A stretch of DNA of 64,000 nt from Dasysyrphus tricinctus (Eukaryota; Arthropoda; Insecta; Diptera; Syrphidae), in the NCBI GenBank assembly GCA_963921185.1, contig OY992531.1:83534981-83598980 (forward strand), in the 5' to 3' direction. The stretch's first letter is position 1. Each line of letters begins with the position of its first letter. Of this stretch, positions 34,455 through 44,737 are shown one piece after another. Position numbers and translations under genes: made by a program. The notes under the pieces are model-generated. The model was not told the DNA's origin. It searched no databases and saw only the letters and a program-made list of their open reading frames with translations.

Positions 34455-35673
34455 AGTCCAGGCAATCTAAGCAAAAAATACCCTAAACATGGGCAAAATT
34501 GCAAAAGAAGCTTTTTTGATGGACTTTTGTTCAGTATCAATTACTTAACAACATATCCAAAATCGGACGAAATCCGTCCATGAGAACACCCTCAAAAAGG
34601 GATTTCAAAATGGCGGACTGATTTGGGTGCTGTTTTAGGTTGTTATTTTTACTACGCAGTTTTTTTACTTTTTTTCTGTTCAGAAATCATTTGATTATAT
34701 CCTAGTAGAGGGCCATGAAACTTAGCAGTCATGATATTACCAGTCAGTCCCCTCCCCTAGTCATAGCCCCTCCCCCATATCTGGCCCCAGAGGAAATAAT
34801 GGATACTTCGGCTATTCACTTTAAGTCTAATAAACTGAGGAAAAAAGACACCCCCTCCCATTTATGACCCCCCCCCCCCCTCTTTAAAAAAACCCCTCCA
34901 GCCATGTTCTCTTCTCAACAATGATCTCATTAAAGCCCAAGAGAAAATTATAGAAACGACAAAATATTCTTTTAAAGTCAACAAATACTGAAAAAAAAAA
35001 TACCACAGTCATGACGCAGTCAACCAGCCCCTCCCCCACCAGTCTTGAGCTCCCAAGCGCTTCTTTAAATTGCAGCGTTTTATTTCAATTAAACGTGGTC
35101 CTCTACATTAAGGACGTATATCAAGGATGACGCGACGCACGGTACAAAAAGATCAGTAGAGATATTAAATTTAAGCCTATCAAGTCCGGGAGGCACCCGC
35201 GTGACCCCATTTCATGATAGCTATCTATTGAAAAGCAGAATAGTAACCGATAGCATTAGTGTTAACATTTACAAAAATCGTCTGTTGGCAGACTTGTCTA
35301 GGTTGCTTCGGTGCTTTTTTTGTAAAAAAAAAAACAGTAAACTGAGTAAAATCATATCAAACATGTAGTTTAGAAAGTGACCTTTACCACTTTCATTTAA
35401 TTTTTAATAGATTTCAAAGTGTTAGCAAAATACATTTTTTTTTTAGTATTTCGACTTTAGACAACCAATAAGGCTGTCCAAACATCAATATCGTATAGAA
35501 GACAGTCTCAGCTCTTAGCTTTAATTTGGTACCCCAATAATACTTATGCAACCTGTTAAGTGGGTTTTTTTACCAAAGCTAACTGAAAAAGCTTGCCCAA
35601 ACCATGGTTTTGTAAATTTTTGGACAAAAGCTACCGGTTGGTTTCCTGTTTTTCAAAAGCTACGATGAGATAT

Positions 35674-36659
35674 GTAGGGGGAAGGCGGGAGACTTGAGCC
35701 ACTTTTTGTAAAATTGTTGATAAAATCTTGTCTATTTATCTCAGCCGCATGAGAGATACATCTCTATAAAGCTACATTTATCTATTTTGAAACTAGTTAA
35801 ATTGGCTTCAAATATATGCAATCGGTTTTAACCCAGGGCAAATTGTTTGAAGAAAGATTTTTGGCTCAAGTCTCCTGCCCCCTACGGGAGACTTGAACAC
35901 CCCCTAGGGGAGACTTGAACATACCCAAATTGAACGAGTTAACAATACAAACAATGAGATCACCGTCTATGGTTTTCATAAAACTCAATTGTTACTAGGT
36001 ATATTTAACGTATTATTTGCTAAGAAAAATGTTTTAAAAGTTTATACACGAAAATATTGATACAAAACTAAAAACAACCTTAAAAATCGTAACAAACGAA
36101 AATAAATACACAACTTAAATAAACCCCTCCTTGGAAAATACAGTAAGAAGATTGTAATATTTCCTAAACATAATTTGAGCATTGTTATCCTTTAATTTCC
36201 CCTTCTGCGGCAGTTTTTTTTGTTTTATTTTGGTTTTGCTCCTCTTTTTCGTATGATCAAGTCTCCCTACAATAAGTGGTTCAAGTCTCCCGTTCACGCT
36301 TTTTGAGGCAAAAGAGATTAAAATTTCTGTTACGTAAACTGTTGCATTATTTTGCACGGGTATTTACAAAAACAATTATTCAAGGAATAAGATCATACTA
36401 AATTATTTAATTAACTACGAGTCAAACAAAAGTTATGCAATGAAAAGAAAAAAAATTGTTTAACTTTCTTAGCGAAAAATGCATTTACTCGTCTCGCAAC
36501 CAAAATCAAATGTTGAGCCAGAAACCTTTTTATGAGAAAATAGAAGGTCATGTTCTGCTTCGGATATACAAACACGTCTAGAATTTAAGGGTAGTCTGAG
36601 TGAAATATTGCGAGTGGCTCATGTCTCCCGTATGGTCAAGTCTCCCGTTTTCCCCCTAC
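35674..36659 (+). mobile_element. GGGAGACTTGA-motif element, full copy, 986 bp
   Basis: The left terminus GTAGGGGGAAGGCGGGAGAC and the reverse complement of the right terminus (GTAGGGGGAAAACGGGAGAC) are inverted repeats. The motif GGGAGACTTGA or its complement, with small variants, occurs eight times, clustered near the ends and at about 35868-35915 and 36256-36290. This is typical of subterminal protein-binding repeats. A truncated copy lies inverted at 15450-16372. No clear TSD and no recognised transposase. Confidence 0.8.
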
Positions 36660-37639
36660 CTAAACTTACAGTCGCATCCCGGACTTATTCATGAAGTTAG
36701 TCGGCAAAAAGGACAGTTTTAAGCCTATCGAAATAACAAGCAACCTATAATAATTGTCTTGTTTGGTGAATCGCTGAAGAAACAAGGATGTTCTGTAAGT
36801 AACGCAAATTGTGCCGCAACTCATCTTCAGAACTTGTTCATACCACTGTGATAGAAGACGACATTGATCTGCTGTTTTGCTTTTTTACCATACAAAGGAC
36901 AATGAGATCAAACTAAATCATCGTAGTAAGATATGGACCAACTCCAAATTCAGTGTATAACATCCTCAAAATGCAATCTCTATTAGGTCATGAAAGCTTC
37001 AACTTGCTTCTATTTCTGCTTGCTTCCCCGGGCCACGATATCACAACCAGAATCTTTTCAGACAGTTAATGGGGCTTGTATGTGTATATGCACAAAATAA
37101 CTTCAATTATTATGTGTGCTCAATATTACCTAATACAACTCTAATTTTTTCAAGACTTATTTCTGAATACTGTTACTGTTTTTTTTTTAGTTTCTAAATC
37201 AATAATAATAAATTATTACATTTACCGAGAATATAATTTGTTCTTTAATTTCAAATAAACTTTATCCCTTTGGGTTCTCCGAAAACTTCATGGCCTATAC
37301 TTTTCAGGGCTAGCAAAGAATTTTAAGAAACGGTTCAAGCTTTAGAATATATGTGTGTAAATAAGCGTGTCAAAAGCTTACAATAGGTTTATTTATGTAC
37401 CTATGTATGTCCTCATTTGGTCATGTTTATCAATTTCCCTTCGGCCATTGCTGGGAGGAGGACATGGCTTGGTGGCGGTCGTAAATAGGGAGTTTTTCTT
37501 TTTGTCCTCAGTTTTTTTATGAGAAAATTGAGATTTTAGAGCATGGGGGTCATAACTGGGAGGGGGTCGTGACAGAGGATACCACGACTGGTGTGTTTCA
37601 TGATCAACTATCCGCAACTGATTACAACACACAAAAACA

Positions 37640-37855
37640 GTTAAAATCACTGTATTGGAAATAACAACCTAATACAACACCCCAGTAATTCCACCATTTT
37701 GAAATCCGTTTTTCGGAGTGTTCCCATGGTCGGGTTTTGTCCGATTTTGGATATATTGCTTAGAAATGGTTGCAGATGAAAAATCAATTAAAAAAGCTTC
37801 TGTTGCTATTTTGCCCATGTTCACGGTAATTTTAGCTTAGTTTGCCTGGACTGAA
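37640..37855 (-). repeat. Additional inverted arm of the AGTCCAGG element
   Basis: This repeats the right-arm sequence of 38165-38376 (CCATTTTGAAATCCG, TTTTGTCCGATTTTGGATAT, GCCCATGTT, GCCTGGACT) in the same orientation. The 3.9 kb element therefore has one left and two right arms, either from internal duplication or from one element inserted into another. Confidence 0.7.
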
Positions 37856-38414
37856 TAAATACATTTCTTTTCTCTTGTGATTTAACGTATATTTTAATAA
37901 AATATATTATTTTTATGGTAGATATGGTTTATATCATATATGTAAATAAATATGTAGGGGGGTCATTTATGAGGGGGATCATTAATGGGTAGTGTTTCTT
38001 TCTATACTCGTGAAGATTGGTCGCGTCTATCATATTCTCTAGGGATCTGAAGGAAGCGGGGGGGGGGGTCATAAATGGGGAAGGGTCATGACTGGGGGAG
38101 GGGGTAATGACTCGGGAATGTCATAGCTCCCTTCTTGGATCCACCAGTGATAATTAAACATAATTGAAAGGAAAAAATCACAGCGTAATAAAAATAACAA
38201 CCAAAAACAACACACCAATAAATCCGCCATTTTGAAAACCGTTTTTCGGGGTGTTCCCATGGAGGGATTTTGTCCGATTTTGGATATGTCTTTCAGTAGT
38301 GGTAATTGATCATAAATTAATTGAAAAAGCTTCTGTTGCAATTTTGCCCATGTTAAATCATATATTGCCTGGACTTATGTGTATGGGGATGTGCACGCAC
38401 ATTTACTATTAAAA

Positions 38415-38700
38415 GGGCCCACAGACACCACACTTGTGTGCACACATGTGTACCGACACCGGTGTGTTATTCCGCCACACACGCCACACCAAATCGTACA
38501 CACTTTAGAGATCTCATAGAAAAAAGACCATAATGATAATAACATTTTAAATCGAAAAACTTCCGACGCTCCTCATTCAAACGCGATTCCAATGCAACTT
38601 AATAACAAATGTGCGCGCACATCCCCACACACATCACACCGATCGAGACACCGACACCAAAAATCAAAAACTTTTGATTTTTACTCGCTCCGTGTCGGGA
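38415..38700 (-). mobile_element. CA/TG-rich GGGCCC element, fragment 2
   Basis: This starts GGGCCCACAGACACCACACT like fragment 1, but its inner blocks (CGATCGAGACACCGACACCA, TTTTTACTCGCTCCGTGTC) are inverted relative to fragment 1. It contains ACACCGGTGTG and other palindromes. Ends near 38700. Confidence 0.6.
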
Positions 38701-38985
38701 TGAAAAATTTTGTAATTTTATGTTGACGCATAGTCAGTTCATCAAACATCAACTTAGGATGGTGTTCTGATGAACTTCACTGAGGCGACTCACTCGCATC
38801 TCTTGGTATGAAAGAGATTACCAGGTGAGGCAGAAGTTTGTATTTTTTTGAAAATTCCTGCCTCGACTGGCCTTCTCTTAAGAAATAAAAGTGAGATACA
38901 AAACAGAGACTTCAAAATGAGTCGCCCCAACGTGAGGCGAAGGTGAGGCTCATCTTAACACCGCCTAACGTTCAGTTCAGTGACA
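38701..38985. other. No gene seen
   Basis: Contains several GAGGCG/GTGAGGC motifs (GGCGACTCACTCGC, GTGAGGCGAAGGTGAGGC) recalling the sequence at 51690-51780. Class unknown. Confidence 0.35.
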
Positions 38986-40140
38986 GCTTAAACCAAAGAA
39001 GAAGAAGTAAAGGAACTGGCATATCGTGGAAACAGTGAAGCATTTTTCAAAATAGTGTGAGTTACACAAACACAAATGCATTGCCCAAGGGTCGCAGTGC
39101 AGTTACACGGCTGAAGGCTTGGGCGCCCAAAGGAAGCCAGATTTAAAAAAAAAGAAAAAAAAAATTGAGATGCTTCCGTCATTTTGCTGAGCTGTAGAAA
39201 AGTGTACAGAGATTTTAAATCATAAAAATAGTGAAAAAGCCTATTGAACTGAATAAAAAAGTGAAATGCAAATTAATATAGTGAATACTTTGAAAAACTT
39301 TATTGATAAGAAATATATAAAAAACATGTGGGGCTGTATTAAATCTTATAAAAACGCCTATAATACGGTGCACAAATTTTTCTTTTCACAGGTAAGTTTT
39401 CTCTCATATTGTACTTAATAAAGTGATGTTTTTTATAGTAGCGTACTTTTAAACCGAAATAAACACTTCATGACGAAGATACAAATCCAACAAGACAAAT
39501 AGGGGTCTGCTGTTACATCTTTAAAAATATTTTATTTAAAGCGTTAAAAAATAACTTTGCACTACGGGCGCTAAACGGATTTGAGCGCCTTGCCACCACC
39601 AACAAAAACTAGATCGTCCCTGTGCGAGAGTTTCTCATTTGACAGATGAGTCTCAACGAAATCACTGGATTAAAGTATATTTTTGTTTTCAACAAATTTG
39701 TTATTTTTATAGCAAATTGCGATAAAATCTTAATTTTCAAGTATTCTAAGATAGTTTATTTACCTAAATAACATCACTTCACGTTACTTTATGTGAAAAT
39801 ATCAGACAAAATTAACATGTAAAGAAAAATGTTTGTATACTCCATAGTATAGGCGTTTTTAGAGGATTTAACGCAGCCACCACATGCTGTCTTATATTTT
39901 TTAAATAAATTATTGATTGTATTCACTATTCTAACTTTTATTTCACTTTTTTTTTAGTTTAAATAAACTTTTTCACTTGTTTAGCAAATTGAAATTTCAA
40001 AACACTTCCTTTCAGCTCGGCAAAATGACAGATGAATCTCAATTTGTTTTTTTTTTTTTTTCAATTCTTGCTGCTTCACTCACGTACACTGTGTATGTGA
40101 TATACACCACTTCCTTTACTTCTTCTTCTATGGCTTAAAC
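38986..40140. mobile_element. Foldback element, ~1.15 kb
   Basis: The left end GCTTAAACCAAAGAAGAAGA, AGTAAAGGAACTGG matches the reverse complement of the right end (GTTTAAGCCATAGAAGAAGA, AGTAAAGGAAGTGG). Inner segments also pair, e.g. AAAAACGCCTATAATACG near 39350 with the complement at 39845-39865, and AGTGAATACT/TTGATT segments, giving arms of roughly 430 bp around a ~300 bp centre. No coding frame. Confidence 0.7.
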
Positions 40141-40203
40141 TCATCTTTGTCAAATATCTTCATCTTCAAACTTACGTCGTTTTGCTGATGCGTATGCAGA
40201 TTG

Positions 40204-40649
40204 ACTGGCTGAACAGAATGGAGACTGAGCTGCAACTGGAGCTGCAACTGGAATAGCTGTCAAAATTTTGAATACACACAAATTCAATGATGCGAACAGA
40301 ACACGACGCAGCTGCAGACGGAGCTGCAGACGCAGCTGGAAAAGTTGGCTAACTTTTGCTTGCAGCTCTTTTGACGTTTCAAAATTGCGAGCAAAACGAA
40401 GTGATTGCATGTGGGTTAAAGTGATTTTTAAACACTTTTCAATCACTCATAAAGGCGTATAGCAATTTTAGCTTCTTTTTCATCATTACTCATTTTTATT
40501 TTTGTTTTCATTTTTATTTTCGATACTTAAATGTCAGAAAGCTGTACAGCTGCATTGTGGGTGCGTAAAAAAATCACGTACGACACTTTTTGACAGCTAT
40601 TCCAGTTGCAACTGCAGCTCCAGTTGCAGCACTCTATTCTGTTTAGCCT
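40204..40649 (+). mobile_element. CTGCAACTGG-type MITE, copy 2 (intact)
   Basis: TIRs of about 55 bp: ACTGGCTGAACAGAATGG, CTGCAACTGGAGCTGCAACT, GGAATAGCTGTCAAAA on the left. The reverse complement of the right end runs GGCTAAACAGAATAGAG, CTGCAACTGGAGCTGC, AATAGCTGTCAAAAAG. This is the uninterrupted reference for the copies at 5849-6525 and 47702-57235. The Q/L/R-rich 98-codon frame on the minus strand is a product of the CTG repeats. Confidence 0.8.
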
Positions 40650-42157
40650 TTAGCCAGTGAATCTCCCAATTTAGAAAGATCGCATCTTTGAAAATATGGA
40701 AAAATTGCAAATCTTTTCGCAAAAAGTTAATATCTTTTTAACTTACACACGTTCATCTCGTTTAGTAAAACAATAATCTTTTTTGCACGAAATTTAATTT
40801 CCAAACTTTACCTTTACTGTTGCACAGGCTTTTTTAGTATTGGTTCAACATTGAAATATAACAGCTGAAAACTATCAAAATATTATCGTGGCCAGTGTTT
40901 TCAGAAAAACTAAATAGAATTGCCGTTCAGCGTTGCCTTTTGTATGCATAAATAGATAATTTATAAGTATTATTATGATTTCTGCTAAAATTGGTAAATT
41001 CATGTTGTCATGTTCAACATTCAGAATCATTAATTTTTTCATATTTTTTTCTTTGCATGAATTGTTATCTTTTTTAAAAAAATACCGTGAAATTTCGAGT
41101 ATTATTTGCCGGGCCTGCGTGCCACTGATCAGGCCCAATTAAAAATAATAGCTCAGTCGATAACGGATTATCCGGATTTTGGCTCGGATCAGCCATCCTT
41201 CTCTGTGCAGAGTGATCACTCTTTCTTCGCTTACTCGTGGGCAGAGAATATGAAATAAAGAAGTCAATCCTCAGCTGTCAATTTGATTTGCCTACAAGCT
41301 GGAAGCGAACAGCTGATGTATTAGATTTGCAAAGTATTAGTGAAAAGCAGTGCAAAACGCACACATAGAATCAACACATTCAGCACAGGTCTTGTTGTTG
41401 TTGCAATTCACATCTATTTCTTCGACACGAAATGAAATTACAAATACAACAATGTAAACAAATGGGTTTTGGGGGGTGAAACGTACGAAGGATTGGCTTC
41501 TTTATTTGATATTCTCTGCTCGTGGGATTTATATGAATATGAACTCACAAAAAAAAACAAAAAACAAAGAATAGTTGGCCGTGAGACCGGTTTTTCTTCT
41601 ACGCTGGGTGGCAGCACGGTGGCGGTGGCGGCGTCAAAGCTGTTTGCCGTTTCTCCTGTGGTTTGTGTCAGCGAGGAGGTTGTGGCTAGTCATAGTACCT
41701 CATCTGAAACTGATTGCAGCGAGAGAAGTGTTATGGCAGAAATACATTATTTCAGTAGTGGTAGGGTTGAATGATCCTTCTATTACTTAAGGGAGTAAAC
41801 CTCTCCCGAGTACGTTTCGAGAGTGAACCCAACTCGGTGGTGCTAGGGTTGTGAATAATGATCCTTCAACATGGAGAGGGTTCTCCCCCGAAGACGTTGG
41901 CCGTTAAAGAACAGGTATACGGTCAGGCAGACAGCTCCTAGGATTCTCAAGACCTTTGGTAATAAACTGGAGGTTGAAAGGGAAGACGGAGCTGGAAGCC
42001 AGGATAAAATGGGGCCAATGCACTGTAGCAAATGCGCAGACCAGCGGCAACTCCACGTAGAAGCGACAAAGGTCTCTAGGGGATACCATTACGGTGCTAT
42101 CACCAGTACTCTTTATTGCGGTGTATCCAAGCCACATAGTGATGTCCTGAAAGTATT
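40650..42157. other. No gene supported
   Basis: Bases 41424-41465 (ACGAAATGAAATTACAAATA, CAACAATGTAAACA) match 51864-51905, so part is dispersed repeat. The stretch 41570-42150 is GC-richer, with open frames of about 100 codons on both strands. None has a recognisable domain, but its composition resembles that of the retroelement remnants, and it may be a degraded retroelement. Confidence 0.35.
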
Positions 42158-43118
42158 CAAAATAAAATGCACGACTGGATCGCACGTACTTGCTCTTATG
42201 TTCAAGTTGTGCGGGGCTTAAGAACTTTAAAAAATATTCAAGTAATTATAGAAAAAGTATAAAAAGCATTTAAATCGTTCTTTTAATTGTATAAACAGCC
42301 TGATAAATAACTTGGAGCTAAACAAAAGTATGCCATCTGATTACTTGAAAAAATATGAATTCATGCAAAAAAAAATTTAAAATCGTTGGAGCCGTTTTCT
42401 TAAATTTAATTTCTTATATATAAAATTTTTGTAACATTTTTCAAAAAAAAATTTGATATGCAAATTTTGAGTATATATTAATATACATTTAAAACTAAAA
42501 TTTTAAAACAATTCATCAACCCGTTTTTGAAATATTGAATTTTCAAAAAAAAAAATTTAATCTTTTTTTAAAAATCCAAAATTTATTTTTTTTTTTAAAT
42601 TTGGTATGCAGTATTATTTATATTCCCACAAAGCTTTTGTGCAAAAAATTTCATTGAAATCGGATGAGCGGTTAATGAGAAAATCAAAAATAAAAAAAAC
42701 GTTATATGGCAGGTACCGTTAATAAATGTTTTTGGTGATTTTTTTTCTTACTAAAAGGTACATCATATCTACAATAATACACTGATTTTTTTTTATCAAA
42801 ATCGTTGGAGTTCTTGAGATAAATAAGCTTTTCCTTAACGGTTGTATGGCAAGTACCGTTATTTTTTGAGCTAAAAAAAAAATTCAATTTACCCTCTGGA
42901 GAGTTACAAAAAAAACCTTAAGCTCAAAATTTGAAGAAAATCGCTTCAGTGGTTAAGGCTGTAGGTTGAGGTACATACAGACAGACAGACAGAATTTTGC
43001 CACCCACTTTTTTCGTGTTCTCTATCATCGTAATGTCATGTTTGATTGTTATCTCGAAATTTTTTTTTGCACGAATCCAAAACTTGCCCTATAGTACCTA
43101 TGTATATCGCAAGTAAAA
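42158..43118 (-). repeat. Dispersed ~1 kb GTCT repeat, copy B
   Basis: Reverse-complement counterpart of 2905-3880 over nearly its entire length, including CAGACAGACAGACAGA at 42976-42993, GCCACCCACTTTTTTCGTG, and the end block CGCACGTACTTGCTCTTATG. It differs mainly in the number of TCTG units. With copy A it makes an inverted pair about 39 kb apart. Confidence 0.8.
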
Positions 43119-43874
43119 AGATGATTTTGACGCGGATCGAATCCCTCCACAAAACACTGAAGCTGAGCCTGTGGGGGGAACGCTAGTGCATCCACCATCT
43201 TTCCATCCATAAATAAATAAATAAATAAATTGGGTGGCGCAACAGCTCGTGGAGAACCAGAGCCTAAGTGACTTACAACTCTCAACCATTCCTGTGTGAG
43301 TGTTGTTGGCAGGACACCCACACCTTCGGCATGACAGTCCTTCCCACTAACCATCATGCCACGAGGTACTATACCTTTCCATCCACAGCTGATGAGGAAT
43401 CCAGGTTATCCTTGATCACGGTTCAGTCTTCTACTAATGTCGACAGTCTGACCGAAATGGAGACCGAAGACCTTAACCTCGTTCCTTTGAGTGAGGATGT
43501 GCTATTGAGTTCATCTTCTGACTTGGAAGAACGCAACGACACAGCGCAGCGTGGTGATGGCTGATCCGCCTGATTGTAGCCAAATGCTGCAGTTAATCCA
43601 AATTAACCTTCAACACTCTATTAAGGCTTCGGCCTTCCTTCTTCTCCGCCTATCCACGGACGGTGGAGATATTAGGACATAACTTCCTTATTGGTGGTGA
43701 CCTCAAAAATGTCTAATGACGAATGCTTCTACTGAATACTCCTTATTGAAAACAGCTAAGCACCTAAGAAGACCGCTGACACCTGACACATGGATCAGGA
43801 ACCAGACAAAAAAGATGAACCGACCAAGAGCATCGAATTACGTACGCTGTGGAAAAGCACTTGAAGAAAAAAGT
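43119..43874. other. Possible dispersed repeat; no gene
   Basis: GGGTGGCGCAACAGCTCGTG with AGTGACTTACAACTCTCAAC, preceded by an (AAAT)n run near 43209-43231, looks like the end of a dispersed retroposed repeat I associate with dipteran genomes from memory. The 98-codon frame at 43268-43564 lacks recognisable domains. Confidence 0.4.
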
Positions 43875-44040
43875 AAAAAGAAAAGAAAAGAAAAGAAAAG
43901 AAAAGAAAAGAAAAGAAAAGAAAAGAAAAGAAAAGAAAAGAAAAGAAAAGAAAAGAAAAGAAAAGAAAAGAAAAGAAAAGAAAAGAAAAGAAAAGAAAAG
44001 AAAAGAAAAGAAAAGAAAAGAAAAGAAAAGAAAAGAAAAG
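43875..44040. repeat. (AAAAG)n microsatellite, ~33 units
   Basis: Uninterrupted pentanucleotide repeat of about 165 bp. Because 5 is not a multiple of 3 it opens several frames, giving K/E/R-rich or F/S/L-rich polypeptides that are not genes. Confidence 0.95.
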
Positions 44041-44298
44041 CATGGAACTAAACTTGAAGAACCTACAGAAAAATGTACTGATTGTTAGGAAAGACGCTGA
44101 CCTATCTATCAGCATAGAAACCCGTTTCGATATATGGCATCCAACTATGGGGCTGTACAAAGAAAACAAAAAATGCTGAACCCATCCAAAAATTCCAAAA
44201 GAAAGTCTTTCGTGGAATAAATAAAACGCCCTGGTATATAAGAAATAGCGATATACACCGTGAAATGGTTACAGAAGGGGTTAAAATCACGCTGAATT
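44041..44298 (+). pseudogene. Jockey-like RT C-terminal remnant
   Basis: In shifting frames this reads YGIQLWGCTKK, IQKFQKKVFRGI and TPWYIRNSDIHREMV, the conserved block after the thumb in Jockey-clade reverse transcriptases. There are at least two frameshifts and no palm. It follows the AAAAG tract directly and is ended by the hAT-like MITE at 44299. Confidence 0.7.
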
Positions 44299-44737
44299 TA
44301 GGGTTGCCACATTGAAAATGATGAAAAGGAGGACATCGCGAGTTTCTAGGGGGGATAAGTGTTCGAAAAGGGGGACAAAACATATTTTTAAAAAATTTAA
44401 CACTAGAGTAAAAAAGAAGTGAAATCAAAGAGTTTCAATCGATTTTTTACTATAAGAAAAACAATCACAAAAATTATAACTTATCAACTAAAATAAATTA
44501 ATGAGAAACAAAAATAAATAACTATACTTAAAAATTAATCAAAACAAAAAAAAATAACAAAAGCACGGTTCACAGAGAATCTTTTTAAAAACATTTAATG
44601 AAAATATTCTTACAGTTTTTAACTAAACTCTTTCTCTTTTTCTGTTTTTACTTGATAAGGGTGACACAGGTTTGTAAAGGGATTAGGGAGGACAAACAGC
44701 ATTTTGATTTGAAAAAGTGGGACACCTGGTAACCCTA
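44299..44737. mobile_element. hAT-like MITE, 439 bp
   Basis: The left end TAGGGTTGCCACAT and the reverse complement of the right end (TAGGGTTACCAGGTGTCCC) form a TIR that fits the hAT terminal consensus. The flanking octamers (GCTGAATT, GCTATATC) match only partly, so a TSD is not proven. Subterminal GGGGACAAA/GGGACA motifs occur. Non-coding. Confidence 0.6.

Larger units (their letters stand above)
34455..38376. mobile_element. AGTCCAGG-ended TIR element, 3.9 kb
   Basis: The left arm AGTCCAGGCAATCT, ACATGGGCAAAATTGC, AAAATCGGACGAAATCCGTC pairs with the right arm (38070-38376). Both arms contain C- or G-rich runs (GACCCCCCCCCCC at 34868, GGGGGGGGGTCATAAATGGG at 38060). ATGT flanks both sides (34451-34454, 38377-38380), and joining the flanks restores the sequence seen in the sister CA/TG element, so the insertion is real. 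An extra copy of the right arm lies inside at 37640-37855. No transposase frame recognised. It contains the 986 bp element at 35674-36659. Confidence 0.75.

Noticed and set aside
40150..40446. 98-codon minus-strand frame with QLRLQL repeats
   Set aside because: Lies inside the CTGCAACTGG MITE; the residues reflect the CTG/CAG-rich TIR.
41571..42221. GC-richer stretch with ~100-codon frames on both strands
   Set aside because: Possible retroelement or host exon, but no conserved motif could be identified in any frame.
43119..43400. Possible tRNA-derived SINE (GGATTCGATCC on the minus strand, AAAT tail)
   Set aside because: No convincing box A at proper distance and imperfect box B; left as an unclassified dispersed repeat.
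43716..44169. Lys/Arg/Glu-rich and Phe/Ser/Leu-rich open frames over 100 codons
   Set aside because: Produced by the (AAAAG)n microsatellite; no start context or non-repeat domain.
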